NCBI GenBank assembly: GCA_023374025.1
Contig: SIJG01000069.1
Location: forward strand, 515,834-579,833
Source: Heterodera schachtii
Taxonomy: Eukaryota; Nematoda; Chromadorea; Rhabditida; Heteroderidae
DNA length: 64,000 nt
Reading direction: 5' to 3'
Numbering within the stretch: the first letter of the stretch is position 1; each line of letters starts with the position of its first letter. A program made the position numbers and the translations under genes. The notes beneath the pieces are model-generated. The model did not search any database. It worked only from the letters and a program-made list of their open reading frames with translations, and had not been told where the DNA came from. Shown piece by piece: positions 21,341 through 33,000 of the stretch.

Positions 21341-24300
21341 ACTAAAATAGAATCAATTTTTATTTTTTAATAAAATGTTAAAAAAATAATAAATAAAATT
21401 TGGTGCCCGAGAAAGTCAAAAGCTTTTGCAAACTATTAGATGATAAAAATATATAATGTAATTTTTAGAATATTGTTGATGCAAAAATAAAAATCAGAAA
21501 AGCTTCAAATAATAATTTTAAAAATAGGTGTGAGAATAAATTCTAAACCTAAAAAATCTAATAGATTTTAATATTTAATACAAGTATTATTATTTTTATT
21601 AAATTTTAGATGCAAAGTGAAAAAAATAAACTGAAATCCTTTATAAATAATGCATTAACAGCAAAACATTATTAAGTCAAGAAGTTTCTTTCAAATCTTC
21701 ATGTTGAATCAAGAGCTTTTAATTTGACTAAAATACCTACAAATAATAAATCATATAATCTTATTTAAATTTTTCTTTGATAATTGAGAATTCAATTTTT
21801 GAATTAATAATATTTATAATTAAAAATAACTATTTAATTATAAGAAATCTCGAAAACACTAATTAAATCCAAATGATATGAAAATTCATTTTGAAAAAAT
21901 AAATAAAATCTCACGAAAATAATTAAATAATCATCCTCGCAATAAATTTAAGATATTTTTTCAATACCCATGAATTGACTCGAAGTTTATATGATTTTTT
22001 TTCAATAATAAAATTAACTCTTTTTATGAAAAAATTTTTATGGCTTAGGTAAAATAAGAATCATATTAAATTTCGTAATTCGATATTCTTTATTCTCTGT
22101 TTTCTATTTATAAATTCATATTTTTTTAATTAGTAGATTGTATAAGTTTAATTTCCTCACTTTTAATTTTATTATTCATTAATCATGTACATTAGTCCGA
22201 AAATTTTTCTAGATATTGGCGTTGGTTTTTTTTTATTCATTTACTGATTGTGTGAATTTAATTCATGAGAAAATATCTTTTTACACGATTACGCTTACGC
22301 ATTTTCAAACGCGTGTGAATTTAATATAATGTTTATTTAATAATAAAAATAGTTTTATTAGATTTAGGGTTATAAGAACATGATTTTTTATTTTTTTTCA
22401 TTTTCATGCCTTATTTCGTTCTTTTTAAATTCCAATTTGAAGATTTTATCAATACTTTTTAATCCATCATCTTCTTTTGTTCAACTTTATGAATTAATAA
22501 CGTTTTTTATCAGTTGTATAAATTTTCATATTTTATTTATAATAGATCTATTTTAATTTAACTCATTTAATAAATATACCATAAATTTAATAATAAAAGT
22601 AATAACATTTATGAATCAATTCTTTTCATTGTCATATTCGTTTTAATATTAAAAACTTCTTTAAAACATGGTTATAAATATTATTTATTTTCTAAAAATA
22701 GTTGTAAAATTAAGAATGTTTTTGAAAAAATTTATTATTAATAATAATTTTATTGTTTCTTTGCCATTAAATTATAAATATTAAATCACATAACAATTTT
22801 TAATAAATATTTAATTTATTTTTTATCTAAATATTTTAGCCTCATTATTTTAGAATTAATATTAAAAAAATATAAAAAATTCTTCATAGGTTTCGATGTT
22901 TTGTTTTTATTTCATTATTTCATTTGAATGGAAATATTAAATAAATTATAAGTCAAGGTTCATTAAAAATTTCAAAAAAACATTTCCGGCAGCACCTATC
23001 GGCCCCCAAAATTACTAATTTTTCATAAAAAATTTACCCAAAACCAGAAAAATTGTTAATTTATTTAAACATAATAAAAAACAGCTTTTATTTTTAATTA
23101 TTGGAATGAAAATTTTATATAAATTATTTTATAAATAAATAAAAGTTATAAAAATTATAAAATTATTTGTCTCTGAATCATTTATTCTTTTAATAATATT
23201 TATTAAGAAAAAAACAGATAAATAAACTTTTTTTGTTTCGAGAATAATATACAATAATAGAAAAATGTATTAATAATGATTTTAATTTAATCAATTGAGG
23301 AAAAATGAATAATAAATAATTTATTCGATATTTAAGTTTTTATTTAATTTAATGAAAGTATTTAAAAAGCTCGCTAGAAAATACAACCAAGATCAAACAG
23401 AAAATATAAATTTATAAATAAAGGAAAATTCATTAAAATAAATAAAATGGCATTTATATTGAAAAGAAATGACTGAGGTAATACTATATATTGTAAAACA
23501 TGCTCTTCAAATCAAAAAGTTTTGGAAATAATATCAAAAACAGTGCAAAAACATCCTTAATTTATATTTAATTTCAAAGAAATTTAAATTTCATCTTTAT
23601 TTATATACATATATAAAGAAATTTATCATTTTTTTTATTTTTTAAAGATTTAATCGCTAATTTATAAAATAAAACTAATGTGATGCTTTTGATAGCCCTT
23701 TAAAAAACTTTATATTTTGTGAGTTGAAATTTTTTACATTTTTAAAATTTGAAATATTATTAGAAACCGTAGGTTTTTTAATTAGAATTATATTCGGATT
23801 TAAATTTTTTTAAATTATCTAAAAATTATCTTAAATATTAGTTATGAAAAATAAATTTAGTAAATAATTATTAATGTTTTTCATCTAATTATTTTTGTAA
23901 ATAAAATGATGTTTTATTTTTTCTGTTGATTTTGTTCGGGTCTCCATAGATAAATTAGTTTTAGTTGAATTGAAAAATCCATGTATAAATTGTATAATTA
24001 AATTTAAAGTTAAATATATTTTCACAAATTATAAATGTTTTCATTAATTCTTTCAATTATTTTTTATTATATTATTTGCAGGATATAATAAATTATAATT
24101 TGATTTCCAAATCATTAAAAAATCTATGTATGCAAGGATCAATTTAATAGGTATTTTGAAAATTCAATATTCATTTTGATAAATTTTTGTGACATTTTTG
24201 ATTGGTTTCCTTTAAAATTATGTAAGATTTCGAGTCATGTGTGGATATCGTAAAAAAATATTTCTTAAATTTATTGCGAGGATTGATTATTTAATCATTT

Positions 24301-24688
24301 GATTTTTCCAGTGACTTTCTTTATTTTTTCAAAATAAATTTTCTTATCATTTGGTTTCATTAATGTTTTTGAGCTTTCTTATAGTTAAATGGTATTTTTG
24401 ATAAATAGACATTTTCTTTTTTTCATTCATTCAACAATAAAGATATTAGAATTTACAAGAAAATAATTCTCTTAATCAATTATGAAGATTATTAATTCAA
24501 AAATTGAATCGTCAATTATCAAAGAAAAATAAATTATTATATATTTTTATAATTTTATACTTTTATAGTTTGCTAAAGCTTATTAAATTACTTCTCGTAT
24601 GGATCAAAGGTTTTGACTTCTTCGGGCACCAAATGTTATTTATTTATTTTTAATAATTTATTAAAAAAGAAAATAATTGCTTTTAGTA
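21341..24688. repeat. Large degenerate inverted repeat (arms ~21341-22000 and ~24215-24688)
   Basis: The arms are reverse complements with indels. Shared landmarks include TTTGGTGCCCGA (21400/24630 complement), AATTCAATTTTTGAATTAAT (21790/24500 complement), AATCATCCTCGCAATAAATT (21930/24280 complement) and a GACTCGAA block (21977/24230 complement). Arm 1 is longer, probably through insertion in 21440-21750. The 2.2-kb middle has no long open frame. A decayed TIR transposon is the simplest reading, with the ends not fixed. Confidence 0.65.
22960..23060 (+). repeat. Dispersed repeat related to the interior of the 58-kb hAT-like element
   Basis: A GC-richer segment (CCGGCAGCACCTATCGGCCC at about 22987) with flanking AAAATTTCAAAAAA resembles 58445-58540. 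It lies in the middle of the large inverted repeat. Confidence 0.4.
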
Positions 24689-25140
24689 GAACATGTGCTA
24701 AAAAGGCAATTTTTCTAAGTTTACCACTTTTTAATTAATTTCTTAACTTTATTTGGAATTTCATTCTTAATTTTTTCATTGTTAAATTTCTCATTTAAAT
24801 TATACTGGTAGATTTTTGTTATGTGATAAATCCCCATGTACTCACCATAATTTCAGCAATAAATTTGCTTTTATAAATTATAAATGTAAATTAGTCAATA
24901 TCTAAAATTTATTAATAATTCATTAAAAAGAGTGGGATTGTAACTTTTCTATTTATATCTTTATTTTAATGATTTTTTGAAAAATTATAAATTGTCTAAT
25001 TCTTAGAAAAGTAACATTTAATTATTATGATTAAATACTAAAGATTTACATTTGGATTTAAGCAAGCAATGCAAAGGCGCAAATAATTTTATATGTACAA
25101 AATGATATATAAATTTAAATTTAAAATACTCCAGGGAAAA

Positions 25141-25275
25141 TTAATTTTCAATTTAAAATTAAAAACTCTTTTATTTGAATACTAAAGCAGCATTATTTAA
25201 AACGACTAATGAATAAAATTGAAATTTTTCATGAAAATTTGGGAAAAGGAAAGATATTCAAAATTTAGTAAAAAT
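25141..25275 (+). repeat. Dispersed repeat, inverted partner at 37835-37983
   Basis: Reverse complement of 37835-37983 with few changes. Landmarks are TACTAAAGCAGCATTA, AAACGACTAATGAATAAAAT and TTTTTCATGAAAATTT. The other copy has ~25 extra bases in the middle. Confidence 0.75.
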
Positions 25276-26099
25276 TTGGACTGTTGCTTCTTGGTACCCA
25301 CTCCATGAGGTCTTCCTACCAAAATTATTTAAAAATTTTGGTTAAAGAAATATGGCAAAAACACATAAAATTTTACATTTGACAAAATTGTCAATTTTTG
25401 TATTTTTAAGAAGAAAATCTGTAAAAATTTTTTTTTATAATATATGATAACAATTTGAATTATAAAAAACTTTTAATACATATTTAAAGTGAACTGAATT
25501 AAAAATTTTTATTTTTTAAAAAGATAATTAATTTATTTCCCAATTGAAAAAATAAAAATTATAAAATAAAAATAAAATGGCAATTGAAAATTAAAACCAT
25601 ATTTCATAAAATAATATAAAAAACGGTTTCTTAGAAAATATATATTTAAAAAAATAATAATTAACTGACGAATATTTTATTTTTCAAATATTAAAATATT
25701 TTGCTTTTACTGTCATCATTTGCACTTTTTCATACTTCGTCTTACAACTTTATTAAAGATAGTTTGAACATTTACTATTTTAATATGTATAAATCAATTT
25801 TCTGAATATATTTCATTAATATTTTATAATTTTTTATTTTATTTAAGGGCTTTTTAATGTCTTAATAGAAAAATTATTTTAATGGATATATTAATATTAT
25901 TTGAATTTTTATTTGCTTTATGCTTTTTTGACCAAAAATAATGATCAATTAATAATCCTTATCAAATTGATTGTTAAATAAATAATGAAAAATTTTCATT
26001 TATTATTTGTGTTTTGCTTTAAAGTTTATTATTTAATTAATTTATTATTTATTTGTTAAAAATTCACATTTTGCAAAAAAAAATTGTTAATCATACAAA

Positions 26100-26320
26100 T
26101 TTGGGAAATTATAACCTTTAGAAAAGATACATACATATTTTTATTAGATTTCTGTTATTTTAATAATTAGACTAAATTTATAGTGATATTTGAAAACTTT
26201 AAATTAAAGAGAATTGTAAAAATTTTCATCTTCATTTATAGTTTTTAGAATTAAATAATATATGTTACTAGGATTATATTTAAAAAAAAAAATTTGTTTC
26301 AAAGATTTTAAAAATTAATA
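26100..26320 (+). repeat. Local direct repeat, copy 1 (partner 26870-27060)
   Basis: Shares AAATTTATAGTRATATTTG, TTGAATTAAATAATATAT-like and ACTAGGATTAT blocks in the same order with 26870-27060. The copies are clearly diverged. Confidence 0.6.
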
Positions 26321-26869
26321 AACCTTTTGTAAGAATTTTATTTTATTTTTTTCATATTTTTTTTTTGCTTTGATTCTTTGTTGATTTACTTTTTTTGCAT
26401 AAATCTTTTTTTACATGTAGACTCCCCCCTTTCATGGTGATTTGATGCGTATCCAATTATTATTTCTACAGCAAACATTTAAAAACATAATTCCTTTAAT
26501 TTTTTCAAAGAAAATTATTTTATTATTTCCCTCTTCATTTATCATGAGAAATCTTCAGTGCATTTAAAGAGTTGGTGCAATGATTATTAAATAATTTTAT
26601 AAATGTACGATTTTTATTACCATGCTGTTCTTTTGGAACAATTTTTAAAATAAATAAATAAAATAGTTTATAATTCAATAAAAAGATTTAAAAGAATAAT
26701 TATCCATTTAGTTTTATTTCTTTTTATTATGCAAATAAATTAAATCACAAATCAGTTCAGGCGAAGCAAAGAAAAAAGTAAATTGTTAAAAATTAATTCA
26801 AATAAAATATTTCAATTTTTATAATTTTTTAAACGATTTTAATTTAACACAAAATACATATTTTATTAT

Positions 26870-27060
26870 ATTTTCTAATTATTATAATAATTTTATTAAA
26901 TTTATAGTAATATTTGCGAACTTTAAATTATAGATAAATTTTAAACATTTTCATTCTAAATTTTATTGCTTTTTGAATTAAATAATATATATACATTTTT
27001 TCTACTAGGATTATTTTTAAAAGGTAAAATTTGTTAAAAGATTTTAAAATTAATAATAAA
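26870..27060 (+). repeat. Local direct repeat, copy 2 (partner 26100-26320)
   Basis: See 26100-26320. Confidence 0.6.
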
Positions 27061-27126
27061 ATATTGAAATTATTTTTAATTATTTTAATTTTTCTATAGT
27101 AAATTTTAAAATAATTCCATTTTTAT

Positions 27127-27470
27127 GTGCTTATATATTTCTATCGGACTCGCTCAGTTCGGCCGTCACAGTTCGGCCCTCACGGTTCGGCCGTCACGAT
27201 TCGGCCGGCACGCTTCGGCCCCAGCGTGTTTTTCCACGATAGCTTTTTTATTTATAATCCAAATCCAATAATCTTGGTATCATTCGAAAGCCTCTTAACA
27301 TGCTTTATTAGCCTTGCTAAAAAAACAAAAAAATTTTAAGCCTGGAAAAAATTTATTAAGAAAAAACTTCAAAAATTTCGACTTTTTTTGCAATTTTCAT
27401 GTATAACTCTTTGGTTAATTGTCTAATCGCTAAGCAATAGCTTAGAAAAAGCTTCTAAACTGTTGTGTTT
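27127..27470. repeat. Foldback-family repeat with TTCGGCC minisatellite tip
   Basis: 27150-27235 holds about six imperfect copies of a ~14-bp unit around TTCGGCCGTCAC. Next comes a conserved arm (27246-27303) with AATCCAAATCCAATAAT and TTGGTATCATTCGAAAGC, and then a TAACTCTTTGG ... TAATCGCTAAGC block (27410-27465). The last block resembles the foldback element at 61971-62213, and the arm is the reverse complement of 33842-33900. It lies on the 3' side of the Helitron gene. Confidence 0.5.
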
Positions 27471-27724
27471 TGCTAACACACAAACAAGATAAATTTATTA
27501 AATGAATAAACAATAAAATTAGAATCACAAAATAATAATAAAATAACGACGGAGTAAAATTAGAGAGTCCGAAAATAAACACCGAAATGCAAAATAACAC
27601 GAATGACACAAATGACAAAGAATGGTCGATGGGAGTTGACCCATCAACAAATAACTAATCAATAAAAGTAATCGTGTCGATACTTAATATAATTAAATAT
27701 CGTCACATCCAACATAAACATGAC

Positions 27725-27761
27725 GAGCGTTTGGGCGCCGCTTCGCGGCGCCCAAACGCTC
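27725..27761. terminator. Perfect 17-bp GC-rich hairpin, possible Helitron 3' hairpin
   Basis: GAGCGTTTGGGCGCCGC, loop TTC, then the exact complement. It lies 298 bp past the Helitron stop codon on the 3' side. Helitrons carry a short GC-rich hairpin just inside their 3' end, which this could be, but no CTRR follows within ~20 bases on the minus strand. The perfect stem in AT-rich DNA argues for recent origin or selection. Confidence 0.4.
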
Positions 27762-27841
27762 TTTAAAATTTCTCTTATAATACTTTCAAAATCTTATTTA
27801 CTTTTGCTTTGGGTTTAGCTTCGGCAATTAAGCGTACTAAC

Positions 27842-27984
27842 GGTACCCGCGACGTGAACGCACCAAAGCTCGGGTACCAAAGGAGCCGAGGAGTTAAGTG
27901 ATAGTTAAAGGGATCAAGAGTCCCGCCCTATCACACGCTACACCCTCCTCGTTAATGTAGCGATTAACTTACCTTACTGGCTCC
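27842..27984. other. Segment of nested short inverted repeats
   Basis: Less AT-rich block with many complementary pairs: GGTACCCG/CGGGTACC (27842-27849, 27871-27878), GGAGCC/GGCTCC (27882-27887, 27979-27984), CGAGGAG/CTCCTCG (27887-27893, 27945-27951), GTGATAG/CTATCAC (27898-27904, 27928-27934) and CGCTAC/GTAGCG (27936-27941, 27957-27962). It could fold into a compact RNA or be part of the Helitron 3' terminal region. It matches no RNA family that I recognise. Confidence 0.4.
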
Positions 27985-28058
27985 TTTTTAAACCGTTGAT
28001 AAAATTAATTATTCAAATAAAATTATTTATTCGTAAAAATGATTTAATTATAATTTTT

Positions 28059-31000
28059 TTACAGTAAGGTTTCGTGCCATACAATATTTTTTATTTTATT
28101 TTCTTTGTTATCTTCAGATAGTTTTATTTTAATGCCGTTCCATGACTTGGCCCTTGATAAAGCAACATAAGTTTGTCCATGGGTAAATGGGTCGTCACAA
28201 TAATCTATTCCTATTTTTTCAAATGTTTGTGATTGACTTTTATTAATTGTAAAAGCAAAAGCAATTCTTACTGGAAATTGATGCCTTTTTAATACAAACG
28301 GAAACTTTTTATCTTCAATTAATGTTATACGTGGTATAAGGGTTGTTTCTCCTATTTTATCACCACTTCTTATAACACAGTTTAAAACATGTTCACCGGT
28401 ATTAACAATTTGTAATCTTGTACCATTACATAATCCCTCTCTTACATTTAAGTTTCTTAACAACATTACCATCGATTTTTGTTTAAGATTTAAAATATGG
28501 TTAGGCATGCTAGGGCATTTAAGCGAATTAAGAATTTCGGGTGTAACAGTTAAATCGCTAATCAAATCAGTTTCGTCAATGCTAAGGTAAGTATGGGTTT
28601 CACCAGGAAATTTTTCCATTATTTCTTCGTTGTATCTATCGACTACGGTATTATATGGAGACAAAATCGCGTAATTAGACAATTCATTAAAATTACTTTC
28701 TTTTATTATTTCTCCAAATATTTCATCAGCTAAATCACCCTTGCTTATACACTGATCAGGAACAGTTATAAAACCATTTTCTCCGGCGGTTCCGTTGCCA
28801 ACTTCAATCAATTGCCTTGCGAATTCCCTCTCATTTGGATTTGCCCGCATATTTTTGGTCAAATTCATAGTTATAAAAAAATTCCAAAGATGAGAATTTT
28901 TAATCAATAAATTAACAGTTTCAGATCTTGTACTAAATTCTTTTATTGGTAAACACTGTCTAAAATCTCCGCTTAGTATGAAAATTTTTCCACCAAATGG
29001 TTTTTCATTACCCATTAATTCTTTTAATTTTCTATCAATAATATCAATAATAAAACGTGATGCCATCGGAGCTTCATCCCAAATAAATACTTCAGTGTTT
29101 TTTATTTCTTCTGCGTCTGAACTATTGATTTCAATGCCTGAAGTAGACGTTTTTTTAATGTTTAAAGGGAGTTTAAATCGATTATGCAATGTTCGACCCT
29201 TTTTTAAAATTGTTGCCGCAATTCCTGAGAATGCCATATTACAAATATTTTTATTAAAAGATCTAACCAAATGATAAATAGTTTTTAAAGTGAATGACTT
29301 CCCGGTTCCGCCCGGTCCATCTATAAAAATGCATTTTTGTCCGTCTTTTTCTTCTAATATATTACGCACTTTATCTATTATTGCCTTTTGTTCATCATTC
29401 ATCATCATAATTAATCTATTCGCTATTTCTAGTTCATTTTCGGGATCGTAAATATCATCTTCATCAACAATTTTTGTTGTGTTAATAATTTGAGGCATAT
29501 CCTTAAAATCTGTCAATGACTTATCATAATATCTTAAGCACTGATCAATTAATTTTAATCCAATATTAGTTAACTGTTTTTTTGAAAAAGAAGGATTTTT
29601 TCTTTTAATGTCATCAACCATAAACTCTTTGAATGAATCCCATAATCTGGCGGGATATTTTGGTCCACAATGTACTAATATATTTACAAATAAAGTTCTT
29701 AAGCCTTTAGCATGTTTTCGAGAAAAATACGTGGCTTCTTCTAAACATTTGTGCCATTCCTCGTCGTCTCTCACCAACCCTCTAGCCAAACATGCCTTAC
29801 CGAATGAATCATATTCAACTCCATTAACTGTCTTTAAATCTTTAAAACTTTTTCCATAAACATTTAGCAAAAGAAAACGCAAATAATATTTCTCAGTTTC
29901 AGATGGGTGTACTGGTACCATTCTACCAATTTTGTTTTGGTAACCTTGTCTTGGATATTTCCATTTTTTATCTTTTTTAACCCAAGTACAATATTTTGGC
30001 ATATCAGTGTATTTAATTTCTTTATCAGGATTTTCTTGACAAAACTTAAAATAAGCAGTTAAGGTTGAATTTTTTAACAATGCCTCTTCGATTTCTTGAT
30101 CAGTAGCATTTTTTCTATAAAAAACTCTTTGAGTGTTTTCTAAATGCACATCCAATTGATCAACTGAATGGGATTTTCCTTGCATCGGAAATTTAAAGAT
30201 TCTCCAACATGCTTCGCATGGACTTAAATACCGTGCCTCTAAATATTTAGCGACTTCGTCATAATTTAATATTTTTTTTGTGCCGTCTTCTCCAATTTGT
30301 ACACATTCTATGGTTGCTGCGTCATATCCCTTATATATATATTCATACAAATATTTAACAACTGAAATATCCGTTACTCTTTCAACATTTATGTGTGCTC
30401 TAAACGTTTTACTCAAAAATGGGTTATATGGTACCACAAATTGATTTGACAGTTTTTGCCCTTTTCTATATATATTACGTCCATTATCAGGCCTTTTATA
30501 AAGCGGATAACCGTCTTCATTTATAACAGTCATTTCTCGAAATTGTTTAGGAAATTTTTTGTTACATTTTTTTTTTGTTTTGTTCCAACACAATGATTTT
30601 TCAGAACATGGTCCATGCATCATACAATTTGCTATAATTTCATAAAGTTCGGGATCTAGTTTTTCATCAGGAATTTCAGCTGATATAAATTTATCAATAT
30701 CTTCAGCATTATGCCATTTGTCTTTCGGATGTAAAGTTATTAAAAAATGCAAATGTGGGAGGCCTCTTTTTTGGTATTCAATAACCCAACAATACCCAAT
30801 TACTTCACCAAATATTTTTTTATTAATAATTAAATCCAACAAATAATTCTTCTTAAGATTAAACACACGCGTAACTATATCTGGTCTATCCGATGGACTT
30901 TGACCTTTAAAAAGACATTTTAAAATATCGGGATCATTAGGATTACATGTAAAAGTGACAAATAAATCAGGTTTTCCTGTCTCATTTACTATTGTCATTG

Positions 31001-32708
31001 CATCCATAAAATGCTCATGCATATTTCTTGGTCCTCCAGTAAAAGAAGAAGGAAGAATAATTTTTTTTTGAATTTCTGCACCTGTTTTTGACGCACGTTT
31101 TTTTAGAAAATCTTCTACATTTGTATAGTTACTGCTACATATTTCTGCTTGATGTGTTCTAATATACTCTAAACGGTCCCATTCTATTTTTGCCGCTTGG
31201 TCTACCACCCATTGTTGAAAAAGCTTTTTTGCATGAAAGTGAGGCATAAATTTTCCATTTTCTTTAATAAATAATAAAAATTTTGTATAATCGCAAAGTG
31301 TAATTTTTTTTCCATTTAAGTCCTTCATTTCATAATTAAATCCTTCACTTGAAACTGGGTAAAGTAATGGATAACACATTGGTTCAACGCATTTATCCAA
31401 AGGATATATTTCCCTTAAGTTTTTTTCACCCTTTGGGTAAACAACTATTTTAGCTGGTGGGATATCGTCATTCGCATCACAAACCATTACTGCACATACT
31501 TCATTAATATGCGGCAAATTGTATCTCCTTTGATCACAATTTTCCTTTAGACTAAAAAGCAATTTTATCTGAGGCATTTTATTTCCTTCATTTTGACATT
31601 TTTCTTTTTCCTGCTCATAAACAGTTTTCATTAGTTTATATGATTGTGCAAATTTGTTATTTTCTCTAATAAATGCATCAATATATTTCATGATATTTAC
31701 ATCGCATCCCTCATTCATGTCACACCGAATGTCTATTGCTTCATCAGAATCAATAAAATACAGCTGCCCATTTGTTGGGATTTCGTGTTCATTGAGAGGG
31801 ATTGCATTTGAATTAAATCTATGATAAATTTGGCCTTGTATTTTATAACACGGAGGCCCAGGCGTAGGAAATTTAAATTTAAAACAACTTATTGAAGCAC
31901 ATGCAAAAGCACTATTATAGCGCCGAATATTTGTTATATAATTTTTATAATAAGGATGTTTTGGATCAAAAAGGACCTTCAATTCTTCGGGGTATTGGTC
32001 GACTTTTTCTTCTAAGTTTAAAAGTTTGCCACCCTTACAACAGTTAACAAAACTCTTCTTATCACTTTGATTTTGTGTTAATTCTTCAGGGAAATGTAAA
32101 GAATTACACTCAGAGCAGATTACCTTAAATTGTCCTAATTCATAAAAAAATGCTTGATTTTGTTTTGCGGCAATACCGTATAATTGATCATAACCCATTT
32201 TACTCCGCTTTCTTGATGTTTCAACGTTTTGACTATGTGATTCTCTTGCAAATTCTAACTCTTCATTAGTCATATGTATTCTCTTTAACGTATACCTAAT
32301 TCTATTTGCTTTTCTTTCACTCTCAACTTCTTCTTCAGTCATTTGAGCTCTTTTTTGACTAATTCTTTTTCTATTTGCTTCTCGTTCTTCTTCAATTCTG
32401 TTTTCTGTAATACTCATCATTTTCCTTTGTTTTGATTTTCTTTCGGCCATATAAGATTTACTCAGAATGTTGGTGTTATAAGAAATATCAGTAAAATCAT
32501 CTATCTCATCAAGATTTATTAACATATCACTGTCATTTTTTTCAGTTCTCTTGAAAAATGTTTCATTCCCCTTTTGATTACCGGAGCTTTGAACCGGTTC
32601 TATCACAACTTTTCCGCTTTTTTCGGGAGCTTTTAACCCGTCATTACATTGGAGAGCAGAAGAAGAGCAAGGAATATCAGAAAGAAATTTTTGTTTATTA
32701 CGTACCAT
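28059..32708 (-). CDS. Helitron Rep/helicase (RepHel) transposase, intact
   Basis: A single uninterrupted 1549-residue frame. Residues ~100-170 hold three 23-residue basic repeats (MTEEEVESERKANRIRYT... type) that match the STPR DNA-binding repeat pattern. Helitron-like N region follows, then the HUH endonuclease: FVTFTCNPNDPDI at 583, the metal-binding PHLH at 651-654, and paired tyrosines Tyr786 and Tyr790 (YLYEY) for nicking and strand transfer. The C-terminal Pif1-type SF1 helicase has Walker A GPGGTGKS (1131-1138), Walker B IWDEAP (1209-1214), GDFRQCLPI (1247), LSPYNT (1349) and a final GQTYVALSRAK motif (1511-1521). It lacks an OTU, RPA-like or endonuclease fusion. Rolling-circle-like transposition in the nucleus is the family role. 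All key residues are present, so the enzyme may be active. The ATG at 32708 has ample room upstream, but no promoter is recognised. Confidence 0.95.
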   Translation of the reverse strand: MVRNKQKFLSDIPCSSSALQCNDGLKAPEKSGKVVIEPVQSSGNQKGNETFFKRTEKNDSDMLINLDEIDDFTDISYNTNILSKSYMAERKSKQRKMMSITENRIEEEREANRKRISQKRAQMTEEEVESERKANRIRYTLKRIHMTNEELEFARESHSQNVETSRKRSKMGYDQLYGIAAKQNQAFFYELGQFKVICSECNSLHFPEELTQNQSDKKSFVNCCKGGKLLNLEEKVDQYPEELKVLFDPKHPYYKNYITNIRRYNSAFACASISCFKFKFPTPGPPCYKIQGQIYHRFNSNAIPLNEHEIPTNGQLYFIDSDEAIDIRCDMNEGCDVNIMKYIDAFIRENNKFAQSYKLMKTVYEQEKEKCQNEGNKMPQIKLLFSLKENCDQRRYNLPHINEVCAVMVCDANDDIPPAKIVVYPKGEKNLREIYPLDKCVEPMCYPLLYPVSSEGFNYEMKDLNGKKITLCDYTKFLLFIKENGKFMPHFHAKKLFQQWVVDQAAKIEWDRLEYIRTHQAEICSSNYTNVEDFLKKRASKTGAEIQKKIILPSSFTGGPRNMHEHFMDAMTIVNETGKPDLFVTFTCNPNDPDILKCLFKGQSPSDRPDIVTRVFNLKKNYLLDLIINKKIFGEVIGYCWVIEYQKRGLPHLHFLITLHPKDKWHNAEDIDKFISAEIPDEKLDPELYEIIANCMMHGPCSEKSLCWNKTKKKCNKKFPKQFREMTVINEDGYPLYKRPDNGRNIYRKGQKLSNQFVVPYNPFLSKTFRAHINVERVTDISVVKYLYEYIYKGYDAATIECVQIGEDGTKKILNYDEVAKYLEARYLSPCEACWRIFKFPMQGKSHSVDQLDVHLENTQRVFYRKNATDQEIEEALLKNSTLTAYFKFCQENPDKEIKYTDMPKYCTWVKKDKKWKYPRQGYQNKIGRMVPVHPSETEKYYLRFLLLNVYGKSFKDLKTVNGVEYDSFGKACLARGLVRDDEEWHKCLEEATYFSRKHAKGLRTLFVNILVHCGPKYPARLWDSFKEFMVDDIKRKNPSFSKKQLTNIGLKLIDQCLRYYDKSLTDFKDMPQIINTTKIVDEDDIYDPENELEIANRLIMMMNDEQKAIIDKVRNILEEKDGQKCIFIDGPGGTGKSFTLKTIYHLVRSFNKNICNMAFSGIAATILKKGRTLHNRFKLPLNIKKTSTSGIEINSSDAEEIKNTEVFIWDEAPMASRFIIDIIDRKLKELMGNEKPFGGKIFILSGDFRQCLPIKEFSTRSETVNLLIKNSHLWNFFITMNLTKNMRANPNEREFARQLIEVGNGTAGENGFITVPDQCISKGDLADEIFGEIIKESNFNELSNYAILSPYNTVVDRYNEEIMEKFPGETHTYLSIDETDLISDLTVTPEILNSLKCPSMPNHILNLKQKSMVMLLRNLNVREGLCNGTRLQIVNTGEHVLNCVIRSGDKIGETTLIPRITLIEDKKFPFVLKRHQFPVRIAFAFTINKSQSQTFEKIGIDYCDDPFTHGQTYVALSRAKSWNGIKIKLSEDNKENKIKNIVWHETLL

Positions 32709-33000
32709 TTTATCTAAAAAATATATTTTTTTTAAAAACCGAGCTTAGAAAAAAGGTAAAAAATTAAAAATGGGGAATAAAAATATGAAAATAGGTAAAA
32801 AGTTAAAAATGGTGAATAGAAATGTAATAAGAAAAATAAAGAATAGGGGGGGGGGTAAGGGGTAAATAAAACAACAAAAATCAACAAAAAATCATTGCAA
32901 TTAAAAAATGACTGATCGATTTTTTCACGCCTTGCTGTTATGGATTTTTAACTCAAAAAAGATTGTCGACTCACAAAGATATGGTAAACAAAACCCTACA
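32709..33000. other. Helitron 5' side, AT-rich
   Basis: Noncoding. Includes a repeated GGTAAAAARTTAAAAATGG phrase (32754-32775 and 32793-32814) and a 10-base G run at about 32847. No promoter or element end identified. Confidence 0.4.

Larger units (their letters stand above)
24690..27126. other. AT-rich region with dispersed repeats
   Basis: No coding signal. It holds the 25141-25275 and 26100-26320/26870-27060 repeats listed separately. A short mixed-composition patch at about 25277-25320 is unassigned. Confidence 0.5.

Noticed and set aside
27797..27820. Possible Helitron 3' terminus CTAA near the structured segment
   Set aside because: Followed by A instead of T and not placed 10-12 bases after a hairpin.
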